Counted from the stretch's first letter, positions 1 to 12,060 are shown. The stretch: 64,000 nucleotides of DNA from JAYRSJ01 sp041920215 (GCA_041920215.1 JAYRSJ010000010.1:1-64000), one strand, 5' to 3'. Made by a program: numbers and translations. The notes: generated by a model not told the origin, from the letters alone.

Positions 1-733
1 TCTGGGCGCTGGAGAGCGCGGCGACCTGGGCGGTGTGGAGCTGACCGATCTGATCGGTGGTGAGGGCGTTGAACTGCTCGGTGGACAGCGCACGGATCTG
101 TGCGGTGGTCAGGGCGCGCAGATCGTCGGAGGCGATGTTGTCGATCTGATCGGTGCTCAGGCCAGCCAGTTGCTGGGTGCTGAGGTTGGCGAACTGCTGG
201 GAGCCCAGGGCGACGATCTGATCGGTGTTCAGTGCAGCGATCTGATCGGTGCTAAGACCACGCAGTGCGGCGGTCGTGATTGCATGAATGTCATCAGTGG
301 CAATGGCGGCCACCTGATCTGTACCCAAACCCCGCAACTGTTGCGAGCTGAGCACTCGGAACTGGTCGCTGACCAGGGCTTGTATGGCATCGCTGGACAA
401 GCCAGTCAATTGGGTCGGCGCGAGGGTTCGGATCTGACCAGCCGTCAACACACCAATTTGTTCAGTGGTGAGCGCGCCGAGCATCTCGCTATTCAAGGCC
501 CGGATTGCCGTTGTGCTGAATGCGGCCACATCGTCGGTTTGAAAGTGGCGAATTTGCTCAGTGCTCAGCGCGCCCATTGCGAAGGTGCCGAACGTGGCAA
601 CCTGGCTGGTGCGAAAAGCCGCAATCTGATCTGAGTTCAGCGCTGCCCAGTCCTCGGTGGTGAACCTGAGCAGGGTGGAGGTGGCGAGGCCGGCAATCTG
701 CTCGGTGGTCAGGCTGGAAACGATAGAAGCCAT
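1..733 (-). CDS. Octapeptide-repeat protein, 3' end beyond window
   Basis: The reading frame opens at ATG 733-731 and is still open at base 1, giving 244 visible codons. A good Shine-Dalgarno (AAGAGGTG, 741-748) sits 7 nt before the ATG. After a 7-residue leader (MASIVSS) the whole visible protein is an unbroken series of 8-residue units: 29 complete and one cut by the edge. The consensus is L-[ST]-[TS]-[DE]-Q-[ILV]-x-A. Position 1 is L, F or I and position 6 is mostly I, V, L or F. There is no insertion or deletion in over 230 residues, and the units vary in sequence, so this is an old, selected periodicity. No signal peptide or membrane segment is visible. It is rich in Ser and Thr. I do not recognise a named family; secreted or surface structural protein is a guess. 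Two glycosyltransferase-type genes lie divergently next to it. Confidence 0.85.
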   Translation of the reverse strand, partial: MASIVSSLTTEQIAGLATSTLLRFTTEDWAALNSDQIAAFRTSQVATFGTFAMGALSTEQIRHFQTDDVAAFSTTAIRALNSEMLGALTTEQIGVLTAGQIRTLAPTQLTGLSSDAIQALVSDQFRVLSSQQLRGLGTDQVAAIATDDIHAITTAALRGLSTDQIAALNTDQIVALGSQQFANLSTQQLAGLSTDQIDNIASDDLRALTTAQIRALSTEQFNALTTDQIGQLHTAQVAALSSAQ

Positions 734-1121
734 GGCGAGTCACCTCTTGGTTATGGCGCAACGGCCGGAGTCAGGGACGCCGGCCGAATGAGAACTGGGA
801 TCGGCTTACCGACGGATATCGACATCCATGCGGTCGAACTTGAGCTGTCAGCCAGCCGACCGGCAGCCAGCGTCCGGTGTGCGGGCGGCTGAGAGGTCAG
901 GACGCATTGGCTGCTGAGCATGTGGCTTTGATCAATGGAGCCGCTCAAGGCGAGCAACGACGCAGGCTATGAGGGCAATGTGGGCGATTCTAGGGAGGGG
1001 GGGTATCGGCGATCGACTCAAAAGCTTTAGCAATCGCGATCTGTTTTCACCTTTCGTGACATATAACGCGGGTCCAATCGCTTTCAATCTCAAGTCCGGC
1101 GCTTGCGTGCCAAGCCAATCT
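734..1121. other. Divergent intergenic region, no supported gene
   Basis: This 388-bp gap separates the repeat protein (minus) from the glycosyltransferase (plus). It holds the repeat gene's ribosome binding site (741-748). The right half (about 1010-1140) is visibly richer in A+T than its surroundings and has a -10-like TATAAC at 1062-1067, without a convincing -35. The glycosyltransferase frame stays open upstream to an ATG at 969 and one at 978 (GAGGG just before it). The resulting N-terminal extension does not look like part of the GT fold, so I treat it as probable leader DNA. Short open frames on the minus strand here have no ribosome binding site or family features. Confidence 0.4.
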
Positions 1122-2075
1122 GTGCTTACTAAAATCACCACTCTGATCCCGGCATACAAGACCAAGTACATGGCGGAGCTGCTGACGGGGCTGGCCACGC
1201 AGACCTATAAACCGCAGCGCGTGATCGTGTCGGACGACAGCCCGGATGGCGCGTTCAGCGCCCTGCTGCAGGCGGCGCCGCTGGCGCGCCTGCTGCCGCT
1301 GGAGGTCCATGCCGGACCGCGCCGCGGGGCCTACGAGAATTTCAAGCATCTGATCGAGCTCTGGGGCGGGCGCAGCGAGCTGTTCCACATCCTGCTGGAC
1401 GACGATGTGCTGTATCCCGACTTCTATATGCGCCACATCATGGCGCATGCCATGGGCGAGATGTCCTGCAGCATCAGTGCGCGCTGGACCGCCAACGAGC
1501 GCGGTCAGCCTATCGAGGGCATGCCGATTCCCAAGGGTGTCTGGTTTTCCAACGACCGCGTGCTGCTGCTGGAAACCTCGGCCCTGTTCTTCAGCACCGT
1601 GCCCGACTGCCAGAATTGGCTGGGCGAGTTTTCCAACTGCGTGATGCGTGCCAGCTGCGCCGAACTGCTGTTCAAGCCGCGCTTCGAGGAGGTCTCCTAT
1701 GCCGGGCTGTGGGATCTGGGTGCCTTCCTGGCGGCCAGCCTGATCGCCCCGGTGGCCTATATACAAGACCGGCTGGGCTATTTCCGCGCCGGCGGCACCG
1801 GCCACTCGGCCCAGCTGATGGGCCCGCATATGAAGGCCGCGCATCTGGGCTATGCCGCGCTGGCCCTGGGCGGGCTGCGCATCGGCAAGCTGGCGCCCGA
1901 GCAGGCGCGGCGCTGCTATGAGGGCATTGCCACCGCCATCGCCCAGCGCTATGCGCAGGAGGCCGATATGGTGGGCTTCGTGGCGCCGCTGCGCGCACTG
2001 GCCGCCGGTCAGACCGAGGCCGAGTCGGTGTTTCTACAGGCCTGGAACGAGTTCCTGGCCACCCATGGCTTTTGA
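1122..2075 (+). CDS. GT2-type glycosyltransferase
   Basis: Predicted nucleotide-sugar-dependent glycosyltransferase of the GT-A fold, 317 aa from GTG 1122. The N-terminus gives the first beta strand (ITTLIPAY, residues 5-12), then the nucleotide-binding V-I-V-S-D-D-S (34-40), then the metal-binding acidic motif L-L-D-D-D (Asp 93-95) followed by VLYPDFY. These are the usual GT2 landmarks; the C-terminal third is not diagnostic. Start choice is uncertain: the frame is open from ATG 969/978, but GTG 1122 is the first start that gives just the complete fold, and ATG 1170 would remove the first strand. No strong ribosome binding site is seen at 1122. The next gene follows after 13 nt, so the two are probably co-transcribed. 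Acceptor unknown; the divergent Ser/Thr-rich repeat protein is one candidate. Confidence 0.75.
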   Translation: MLTKITTLIPAYKTKYMAELLTGLATQTYKPQRVIVSDDSPDGAFSALLQAAPLARLLPLEVHAGPRRGAYENFKHLIELWGGRSELFHILLDDDVLYPDFYMRHIMAHAMGEMSCSISARWTANERGQPIEGMPIPKGVWFSNDRVLLLETSALFFSTVPDCQNWLGEFSNCVMRASCAELLFKPRFEEVSYAGLWDLGAFLAASLIAPVAYIQDRLGYFRAGGTGHSAQLMGPHMKAAHLGYAALALGGLRIGKLAPEQARRCYEGIATAIAQRYAQEADMVGFVAPLRALAAGQTEAESVFLQAWNEFLATHGF

Positions 2076-2088
2076 TACAGGACCCCGC

Positions 2089-3474
2089 ATGAGCAGTTGC
2101 AGCAGCACCGTCGCCCAGATCCCCGTCCTGACCGTGTCCTACAACGCGCCGCATCTGCTGCGCGGCTTGCTGGCCTCCTTGCGCCGCTTCTACCCCAATC
2201 CGGTGCATATCGTCGATGGCTCGGATGCGGCCCATGTGGAGGCGATCCGCGCGGTGGCGGCCGAGTTCGAGCAGGTGCATCTGCATGTGCAGGGCTACAA
2301 CATCCACCATGGCCCTGGTCTGGCCTGGGCGATACAGCAGCTGCCGCTGGGGCCCAAGCTGCTGATCCTGGACAGCGATATCGTGGTGCTGAAGCCAGGC
2401 TTCTTGGAGGCCATGGATGCCGAGCTGCAGCCCCAGCATTACGGGGTGGGCGGGGTGGCCTATGTCAACCGCGAGGGTTTCGACATTCCCTATGCCTACG
2501 GGGCCGTGCCCTATCTGCATCCGCCCTGCATGCTGTGCAATGTGGCGGTGATGCGTCAGTGGCCGATGCCGATCAAGCATGGCGCACCGATGGTGGCCCC
2601 GATGCTGGCCTTGCACGATGCCGGCAAGTCCGGTTTGCTCAAGCATCTGGATTGGGTGCTCAACGATGTGACGCCGGGCACCGACAAGGTCTTTCTGGAC
2701 CATATAGGCCGCGGCACGGTGCTGAACTCGGGGAGTTACAACCTGGACGAATGGATGGCCGAGGTTCAGGCCAAGCAACAGCCCGTCCAGGCGCCCGCGC
2801 CAGCGACGGAGCCGGCGCCGCCGGAGGGCTATAACGCCGACCTGCTGGCATTGATCCCGCCGCAGGCGCAGCGCGTCGCCGAGGTGGGCTGCAGCACCGG
2901 CGCACTGGCCCATGCGCTGAAAGCGCAGAGAGGCGGGCGGTTGCATTACCGCGGACTGGAGCTGGACCCCAGGGCAGCGGCGCTGGCACGTCGTCATTGC
3001 GACGAGGTCCTGGCGCTGGACATTGAAAGCCAGGGTGAGGACTTCTGGCGGCAGCAGCAGGACCGCGATTGCTGGGTGTTTGGCGATGTGCTGGAGCATC
3101 TGCGCGACCCCTGGCGGGTGCTGGGCAAGATACGCGAGACCCTGCCGCCGGGCGGCTGTGTGGTCGCCAGCGTGCCCAATGTGCAGCATTGGAGCCTGCA
3201 GGGCCGGCTCGCCGTCGGCGAGTTCCGCTACGAGGCCGACGGGCTGCTGGACCGCACCCATCTACGCTGGTTCACCCGGGTCACGCTGTTCGAGCTCTTC
3301 CAGTCGGCCGGCCTGCGCATCGAGGGCGGTGTGCCGCGCATCTTCAACGAGCCCGAACGCGAGCCGGTGCTGGCGGCGATACGCCAGATGGCGCTGGCCA
3401 TGGGGCGCGACCCGGAAGGCGCGGTGCGCGATGCGCTACCCCTTCAGTATGTGGTGCGGGCGGTCAAGGCCTGA
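2089..3474 (+). CDS. Glycosyltransferase-methyltransferase fusion protein
   Basis: A 461-aa two-domain protein. Residues about 10-224 look like a GT-A glycosyltransferase: the opening strand PVLTVSYN, HIVDGSD, and the acidic motif L-D-S-D (Asp 95/97). A Pro/Ala/Glu-rich linker (about 225-247) leads to a class I SAM-dependent methyltransferase (about 248-461) with the SAM loop E-V-G-C-S-T-G (265-271), an acidic residue at the end of the next strand (GLELD), and a DVLEH segment typical of family 11/12-type methyltransferases. The start ATG 2089 has AGGA 7 nt upstream and lies 13 nt after the previous stop. The fusion suggests that a sugar is added and methylated, or that sugar chains are capped, by one polypeptide. 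Substrate unknown. Confidence 0.8.
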   Translation: MSSCSSTVAQIPVLTVSYNAPHLLRGLLASLRRFYPNPVHIVDGSDAAHVEAIRAVAAEFEQVHLHVQGYNIHHGPGLAWAIQQLPLGPKLLILDSDIVVLKPGFLEAMDAELQPQHYGVGGVAYVNREGFDIPYAYGAVPYLHPPCMLCNVAVMRQWPMPIKHGAPMVAPMLALHDAGKSGLLKHLDWVLNDVTPGTDKVFLDHIGRGTVLNSGSYNLDEWMAEVQAKQQPVQAPAPATEPAPPEGYNADLLALIPPQAQRVAEVGCSTGALAHALKAQRGGRLHYRGLELDPRAAALARRHCDEVLALDIESQGEDFWRQQQDRDCWVFGDVLEHLRDPWRVLGKIRETLPPGGCVVASVPNVQHWSLQGRLAVGEFRYEADGLLDRTHLRWFTRVTLFELFQSAGLRIEGGVPRIFNEPEREPVLAAIRQMALAMGRDPEGAVRDALPLQYVVRAVKA

Positions 3475-3493
3475 ATCGCAGCTTCCCGGGCTT

Positions 3494-4141
3494 TCAAGGG
3501 GGCGATGCCGCGGCGGCCAGCCCGTTCTCGAAATGGGCCCGCATCAGTCGGGCGGCGGCATCGGCGTCGCGAGCGGCAATGGCCTGCATCAGCACGCGGT
3601 GCTCGGCCAGCGATTCACCCAGCCGACCCTGCTTGAACAGTGAGTGGTGGCGGTTGAGCTTCATCAGCCGACGCAGATCGGTGACCATCTGCTGGCGCCA
3701 GCGATTGCCCTCGATCTCGAGCAGGCGCAGATGGAAGGCCTCGTTGGCGGCAAAGAAGGCGTCGCGCTGCCCGACCTGCTGTTCCAGCGCCTGGTGCAGC
3801 GCCTGCAGCTCGGCCAGCTCGGCCGTGCTGGCGCTGCGCGCGACCCGGGCGGCCGCATCGCTTTCCAGCAGGGCCAGCAGCTGGTAGGCCTCGCGCACAT
3901 CGCGCTCGCTCATCTCGGTGACATAGGCGCCGCGGCGCACCTTCATCGTCACCAGACCTTCGACGGCCAGCACCTTCAGCGCCTCGCGCAGCGGGGTGCG
4001 GCTGATGCCCAGCTCGGCGCAGAGCTTCAGCTCGTCGATCCAGGCGCCGGGCTCCAGCTGGCGGCCGAAGATCTGCTGACGCAGGCGTTCGGCCACCTCT
4101 TGGTAGAGGGCGCGCGGTGCGAGCTGTGGTGCGGCATTCAT
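3494..4141 (-). CDS. GntR-family regulator with FCD domain
   Basis: A 215-aa transcription factor with an N-terminal winged helix (about 10-75; ALYQEVAERLRQQIF, then ELGISRTPLREALKVL and the wing motif RRGAYVTEM). A C-terminal all-helical FCD ligand-binding domain (about 80-205) follows, with the metal/acid-binding pattern of this subfamily (E-A-F-H-L-R-L, H-H-S, E-H). FCD regulators usually sense organic acids or acyl compounds. It is transcribed away from the methylmalonyl-CoA mutase gene, with a perfect palindrome in the 85-bp gap. The natural inference is that it represses or activates the propionyl-CoA operon and itself. The inducer is not known from sequence. Confidence 0.9.
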   Translation of the reverse strand: MNAAPQLAPRALYQEVAERLRQQIFGRQLEPGAWIDELKLCAELGISRTPLREALKVLAVEGLVTMKVRRGAYVTEMSERDVREAYQLLALLESDAAARVARSASTAELAELQALHQALEQQVGQRDAFFAANEAFHLRLLEIEGNRWRQQMVTDLRRLMKLNRHHSLFKQGRLGESLAEHRVLMQAIAARDADAAARLMRAHFENGLAAAASPP

Positions 4142-4169
4142 TGTGGGATCAGATTCTAGTCAGCTTTGC

Positions 4170-4185
4170 ATTCATAATTATGAAT
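4170..4185. promoter_or_regulatory. Palindromic operator, GntR/propionate operon
   Basis: ATTCATAATTATGAAT is a perfect 16-bp palindrome in an A+T-rich patch within an otherwise GC-rich genome. It lies 28 bp before the GntR start codon and 41 bp before the mutase start codon. Position, symmetry and the adjacent regulator make it the probable operator controlling both divergent promoters. No binding data are available. Confidence 0.65.
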
Positions 4186-4226
4186 AACGGAGGCGCTATG
4201 ATGTGCCGCGTCCGCAGGAGCCGTCA

Positions 4227-6407
<2,181 letters not shown>

Positions 6408-6408
6408 T

Positions 6409-6855
6409 ATGGCAACGCTGAGCCTAGCGCCCGTCGCGGCCGAGGATTTCGAGTCCATGCTGGCCCTGCGCATCGCGGCCCTGCGTGAAAGCCTGGAGCG
6501 CCTGGGGCGCTTCGATGCGCAGCGCGCTCGCGAACGGCTGGCGGCACAGTTCGAGCCGGCCGCGATGCGGCATATCCTGCGCGACGGCGAACGCGTCGGC
6601 TTCCTGACGCTGAAACCGGTGGCCGAGGGGCTGCGGCTGGAGCATCTCTATATCCAGCCCGGTGCGCAGGGGCAGGGCGTCGGCGCCTGGGCGATGGACT
6701 GGGTCAAGCAGCAGGCCCGGCAGCGCGGACAAGACCTGACCCTGTCCGCCCTCAAGCTCAGCGATGCCAACCGTTTCTACCTGCGCCTTGGCTTCGTGCC
6801 GGTCGGCGAGAGCGATTTCGACATCGACTACCAGTGGCAGGCGTCGCAAGCATGA
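6409..6855 (+). CDS. GNAT-family N-acetyltransferase
   Basis: A 148-aa single-domain GNAT protein. The family core is visible: the strand VGFLTLKPV, the strand LRLEHLYIQP, and the acetyl-CoA pyrophosphate loop Q-G-Q-G-V-G-A. A helix and ANRFYLRLGFVPVGE, the usual terminal alpha4-beta7 element, follow. It starts one base after the mutase stop and its stop overlaps the meaB start (ATGA), so it is translated with the mutase system. The substrate cannot be read from sequence. Its location suggests lysine acylation of a pathway enzyme, or detoxification of a pathway product, but it could be an unrelated passenger. Confidence 0.85.
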   Translation: MATLSLAPVAAEDFESMLALRIAALRESLERLGRFDAQRARERLAAQFEPAAMRHILRDGERVGFLTLKPVAEGLRLEHLYIQPGAQGQGVGAWAMDWVKQQARQRGQDLTLSALKLSDANRFYLRLGFVPVGESDFDIDYQWQASQA

Positions 6856-7853
6856 GCCTGGCGCCCGCCATCACCGCAAGCCCCGGCCCGGCGCAGCGCC
6901 GCGCGATGGCCAAGGCCATCACCTTGCTGGAGTCCACCCGGGCCGATCACCGTGTGCAGGCCGATGCGCTGCTGACCGAGCTGTTGCCGCAGACCGGTCG
7001 CGCGCTGCGCCTGGGCATCTCCGGCGTGCCCGGCGTGGGCAAGAGCACTTTCATCGAGGCGCTGGGCCTGTTCCTGATCGCCCGCGGCCACCGGGTCGCG
7101 GTACTGGCGGTGGATCCCAGCAGCAGCGTCTCGGGCGGCTCCATCCTGGGCGACAAGACGCGGATGGAGCGGCTCTCGATGGATGAGCGTGCCTATATCC
7201 GTCCCAGCCCCAGCAGCGGCACGCTGGGCGGCGTGGCCGAGAAGACGCGCGAGGCCATGCTGGTCTGCGAGGCGGCGGGCTATGACATCGTGATTGTCGA
7301 GACGGTGGGCGTGGGCCAGAGCGAGACCGCTGTGGCCGGCATGACCGATATGTACTGCCTCTTGCAACTGCCCAATGCCGGCGACGATCTGCAAGCGATC
7401 AAGAAGGGCGTGATGGAACTGGCCGACCTGGTGGTGATCAACAAGGCCGACCTGGACGAGGCGGCCGCGACGCGGGCGCGGGCGCAGATCGTCTCCAGCC
7501 TGCGCCTGCAGGGCCACCCGGGTCCTGCGCATCACGATGGCAAGAGCTGGCACCCGCAGGTGCTGCAGCTCAGCGCGCTGAAGAGCGACGGGCTGGACCG
7601 CTTCTGGGCGGCAGTCAGCGAGTACCGTGAGCTGCAGACCGCCAACGGCCTGCTGGCCGAGAAGCGCCGCCAGCAGGCCCTGGCCTGGATGTGGGAACGC
7701 ATACAGCTCAGCTTGAAACAGGCATTCTCGGCAGCGCCCTCCGTACGGGCGGCGCTGCCCGACACCACCGAGCGCGTGCTGGCCGGCCGGCTCGCACCCT
7801 CGACCGCAGCTCGCGAGCTGCTGGCCAAGTTCTTTGGAGACCACCATGCATGA
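6852..7853 (+). CDS. meaB: Methylmalonyl-CoA mutase-associated GTPase MeaB
   Basis: G3E-family GTPase that gates cobalamin loading and protects the mutase from inactivation (also called ArgK). The protein has 333 aa. The P-loop is G-V-P-G-V-G-K-S-T (58-66), followed by the switch segment AVDPSSSVSGGSILGDKTRM, the Walker B region VIVETVGVGQSE and the guanine motif N-K-A-D. ATG 6852 overlaps the GNAT stop by 4 nt (ATGA) and is preferred over the in-frame GTG 6834. The C-terminus overlaps the start of the carboxylase beta gene by 8 nt. Context with the mutase and epimerase confirms the MeaB role. Confidence 0.96.
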   Translation: MSLAPAITASPGPAQRRAMAKAITLLESTRADHRVQADALLTELLPQTGRALRLGISGVPGVGKSTFIEALGLFLIARGHRVAVLAVDPSSSVSGGSILGDKTRMERLSMDERAYIRPSPSSGTLGGVAEKTREAMLVCEAAGYDIVIVETVGVGQSETAVAGMTDMYCLLQLPNAGDDLQAIKKGVMELADLVVINKADLDEAAATRARAQIVSSLRLQGHPGPAHHDGKSWHPQVLQLSALKSDGLDRFWAAVSEYRELQTANGLLAEKRRQQALAWMWERIQLSLKQAFSAAPSVRAALPDTTERVLAGRLAPSTAARELLAKFFGDHHA

Positions 7854-9378
7854 CATCCAACAAATGCTCGAAGAGAAGCGCGCCAAGGCGCGCCTGGGCG
7901 GCGGCGAGAAGCGCATCGCCGCTCAGCATGCCAAGGGCAAGTTGAGCGCGCGCGAGCGACTGGAACTGCTGTTTGACGAGGGCAGCTTCGAGGAATGGGA
8001 TATGTTCGTCGAGCACCGCTGCGTGGACTTCGGCATGGCGGACAACAAGATCCCCGGCGACGGCGTGGTGACCGGCTATGGCCTGATCAACGGCCGCTTG
8101 GCCTTTGCCTTCAGCCAGGACTTCACCGTCTTCGGCGGTGCCCTCTCCGAGGCCCATGCCGAAAAGATCTGCAAGGTGATGGATCAGGCCATGAAGGTCG
8201 GCGCCCCGGTGATCGGCCTGAACGATTCGGGCGGCGCGCGCATCCAGGAGGGTGTGGCCTCGCTGGGCGGCTATGCCGATGTGTTCCAGAAGAATGTGCT
8301 GGCCTCGGGCGTGATCCCGCAGATCAGCATGATCATGGGCCCTTGCGCCGGCGGTGCCGTTTACTCGCCGGCGATGACCGACTTCATCTTCATGGTGAAG
8401 GATTCCTCCTATATGTTCGTCACCGGCCCCGAGGTGGTGAAGACGGTGACCCATGAGGAGGTCACCGCCGAGGAGCTGGGCGGCGCCGGCACCCACAGCA
8501 GCAAGAGCGGCGTGGCCGATCTGGCCTTCGAGAACGATGTCGAGGCCATCCTGATGCTGCGGCGCTTCTTCAACTACCTGCCGCTGAACAACCGCGAGAA
8601 GGCGCCCACCCGACCCAGCGGCGACCCCGGCAACCGGCTCGATCATTCGCTGGACACCCTGGTGCCGGACAATGCGAACAAGCCCTATGACATGAAGGAG
8701 CTGATCCTGAAGACGGTCGACGATGGCGACTTCTTCGAGCTGCAACCCGACTATGCGAAGAACATCATCACCGGTTTTGCCCGCATGGAGGGCCAGACGG
8801 TGGGCATCGTCGCCAACCAGCCCCTGGTGCTGGCCGGCTGCCTGGACATCAAGAGCAGCATCAAGGCCGCGCGCTTCGTGCGCTTCTGCGACGCCTTCAA
8901 CATCCCGGTGATCACCTTCGTGGACGTGCCCGGCTTCATGCCCGGTACCGCGCAGGAGTACGGCGGCATCATCAAGCATGGCGCCAAGCTGCTCTATGCC
9001 TATGCCGAATGCACGGTGCCCAAGGTCACCGTGATCACCCGCAAGGCCTATGGCGGCGCCTACGACGTGATGGCCTCCAAGCATCTGCGCGGCGATGTCA
9101 ACTTCGCCTGGCCCAATGCCGAGATCGCGGTGATGGGCGCCAAGGGGGCGGTGGAGATCATCTTCCGCGAGGACAAGGGCGATCCAGAGAAGCTGGCGGC
9201 CAAGGAGGCCGAATACAAGGCCCGCTTTGCTAACCCCTTTGTTGCCGGCGCGCGTGGCTTCATCGACGATGTGATCCAGCCGCACGAGACGCGCAAGCGC
9301 ATCTGCCGTTCGCTGGTGATGCTGAAGGACAAGAAGCTCGATAACCCGTGGCGCAAGCACGGCAATATCCCCCTCTGA
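7846..9378 (+). CDS. pccB: Propionyl-CoA carboxylase beta subunit
   Basis: Carboxyltransferase subunit that transfers CO2 from biotin to propionyl-CoA to give methylmalonyl-CoA. The protein is 510 aa, the usual length. It has two crotonase-like halves, with the oxyanion-hole glycines visible in DSGGARIQEG and MGPCAGGAVYSPAMTDF in the N half and in VPGFMPGTAQEYGGIIKHGA and AYGGAYDVMASK in the C half. ATG 7846 follows GGAGA (7836-7840) at about 6 nt. An upstream TTG (7834) is in frame but unnecessary. It overlaps meaB by 8 nt and is followed 20 nt later by the alpha subunit, its partner. Confidence 0.96.
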   Translation: MHDIQQMLEEKRAKARLGGGEKRIAAQHAKGKLSARERLELLFDEGSFEEWDMFVEHRCVDFGMADNKIPGDGVVTGYGLINGRLAFAFSQDFTVFGGALSEAHAEKICKVMDQAMKVGAPVIGLNDSGGARIQEGVASLGGYADVFQKNVLASGVIPQISMIMGPCAGGAVYSPAMTDFIFMVKDSSYMFVTGPEVVKTVTHEEVTAEELGGAGTHSSKSGVADLAFENDVEAILMLRRFFNYLPLNNREKAPTRPSGDPGNRLDHSLDTLVPDNANKPYDMKELILKTVDDGDFFELQPDYAKNIITGFARMEGQTVGIVANQPLVLAGCLDIKSSIKAARFVRFCDAFNIPVITFVDVPGFMPGTAQEYGGIIKHGAKLLYAYAECTVPKVTVITRKAYGGAYDVMASKHLRGDVNFAWPNAEIAVMGAKGAVEIIFREDKGDPEKLAAKEAEYKARFANPFVAGARGFIDDVIQPHETRKRICRSLVMLKDKKLDNPWRKHGNIPL

Positions 9379-9398
9379 CCGCGCGCCAGGAGAAAATG

Positions 9399-11474
<2,076 letters not shown>

Positions 11475-11484
11475 GGGTCGGGTC

Positions 11485-11949
11485 ATGACAGCCAAGCCCT
11501 ACAAGATCCTCGGTATCCAGCAGATCGCCATCGGCGGGCCGGACAAGCTAGCCCTGCGCAAGCTCTGGGTCGATGTGCTGGGCCTGACGGTCACAGGCAA
11601 CTTCGTCTCCGAGCGCGAGAATGTGGACGAAGACATCTGCGCCATCGGCAGCGGCCCGTACAAGGTCGAGGTCGACCTGATGCAGCCGCTGGACCCCGAG
11701 AAGAAGCCGGCCGTGCACGCCACGCCGCTGAACCATGTGGGCCTGTGGGTGGACGACCTGCCCAAGGCCGTGGAATGGATGAGTGCCAACGGCGTGCGCT
11801 TCGCCCCGGGCGGCATCCGCAAGGGCGCGGCCGGCTACGACATCTGCTTCATCCACCCCAAGAGCAATGACCAGTTCCCCATTGGCGGCGAAGGCGTGCT
11901 GATCGAGCTGGTGCAGGCGCCGCCCGAGGTGATAGCGGCCTTGGCCTGA
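11485..11949 (+). CDS. mce: Methylmalonyl-CoA epimerase
   Basis: A 154-aa VOC (glyoxalase-fold) protein that epimerises (S)- to (R)-methylmalonyl-CoA, linking the carboxylase to the mutase. It shows the two beta-alpha-beta-beta-beta modules: IQQIAIGGPD and YKVEVDLMQP in the first, LNHVGLWVDDLPKAVEWM and VLIELVQAP in the second. Metal-ligand-type residues (Gln/His and Glu) occupy the usual strand positions. The start ATG 11485 is 10 nt after the pccA stop, with GAGGGTCGGG before it. It is the last gene of the operon, consistent with its pathway place. Confidence 0.9.
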   Translation: MTAKPYKILGIQQIAIGGPDKLALRKLWVDVLGLTVTGNFVSERENVDEDICAIGSGPYKVEVDLMQPLDPEKKPAVHATPLNHVGLWVDDLPKAVEWMSANGVRFAPGGIRKGAAGYDICFIHPKSNDQFPIGGEGVLIELVQAPPEVIAALA

Positions 11950-12060
11950 GCCCGCTCCACTGCGGTGTTTGAGAATTCTCTTCGCACGAAGGCTGGATTG
12001 TTGAATGGGTATCATCGGTGACTTCTGCGAAAGCTAAAGTCGCTGCTGAGGCTACCCACC

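Noticed and set aside
35..634. A 199-codon plus-strand frame with its own 8-residue rhythm (rich in D-L-I-G and L-L-G)
   Set aside because: It is the antisense of the repeat gene. A 24-nt periodic DNA is periodic in every frame. Only the minus strand has a good ribosome binding site, start codon and a regular amphipathic unit.
1..733. CRISPR or tandem DNA repeat array
   Set aside because: The 24-nt units are degenerate at the DNA level and have no spacers; periodicity is conserved at the protein level, so this is coding.
751..957. 68-codon minus-strand frame upstream of the repeat gene
   Set aside because: No ribosome binding site, composition unlike neighbours' proteins, and no recognisable motif.
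1672..3261. 529-codon minus-strand frame over the glycosyltransferase genes
   Set aside because: His/Gln/Arg-rich shadow translation typical of GC-rich antisense; the plus strand carries clear GT and methyltransferase motifs.
4142..4226. Cobalamin riboswitch upstream of methylmalonyl-CoA mutase
   Set aside because: The gap is 85 bp and holds a palindrome and a ribosome binding site; no B12-box-like sequence seen.
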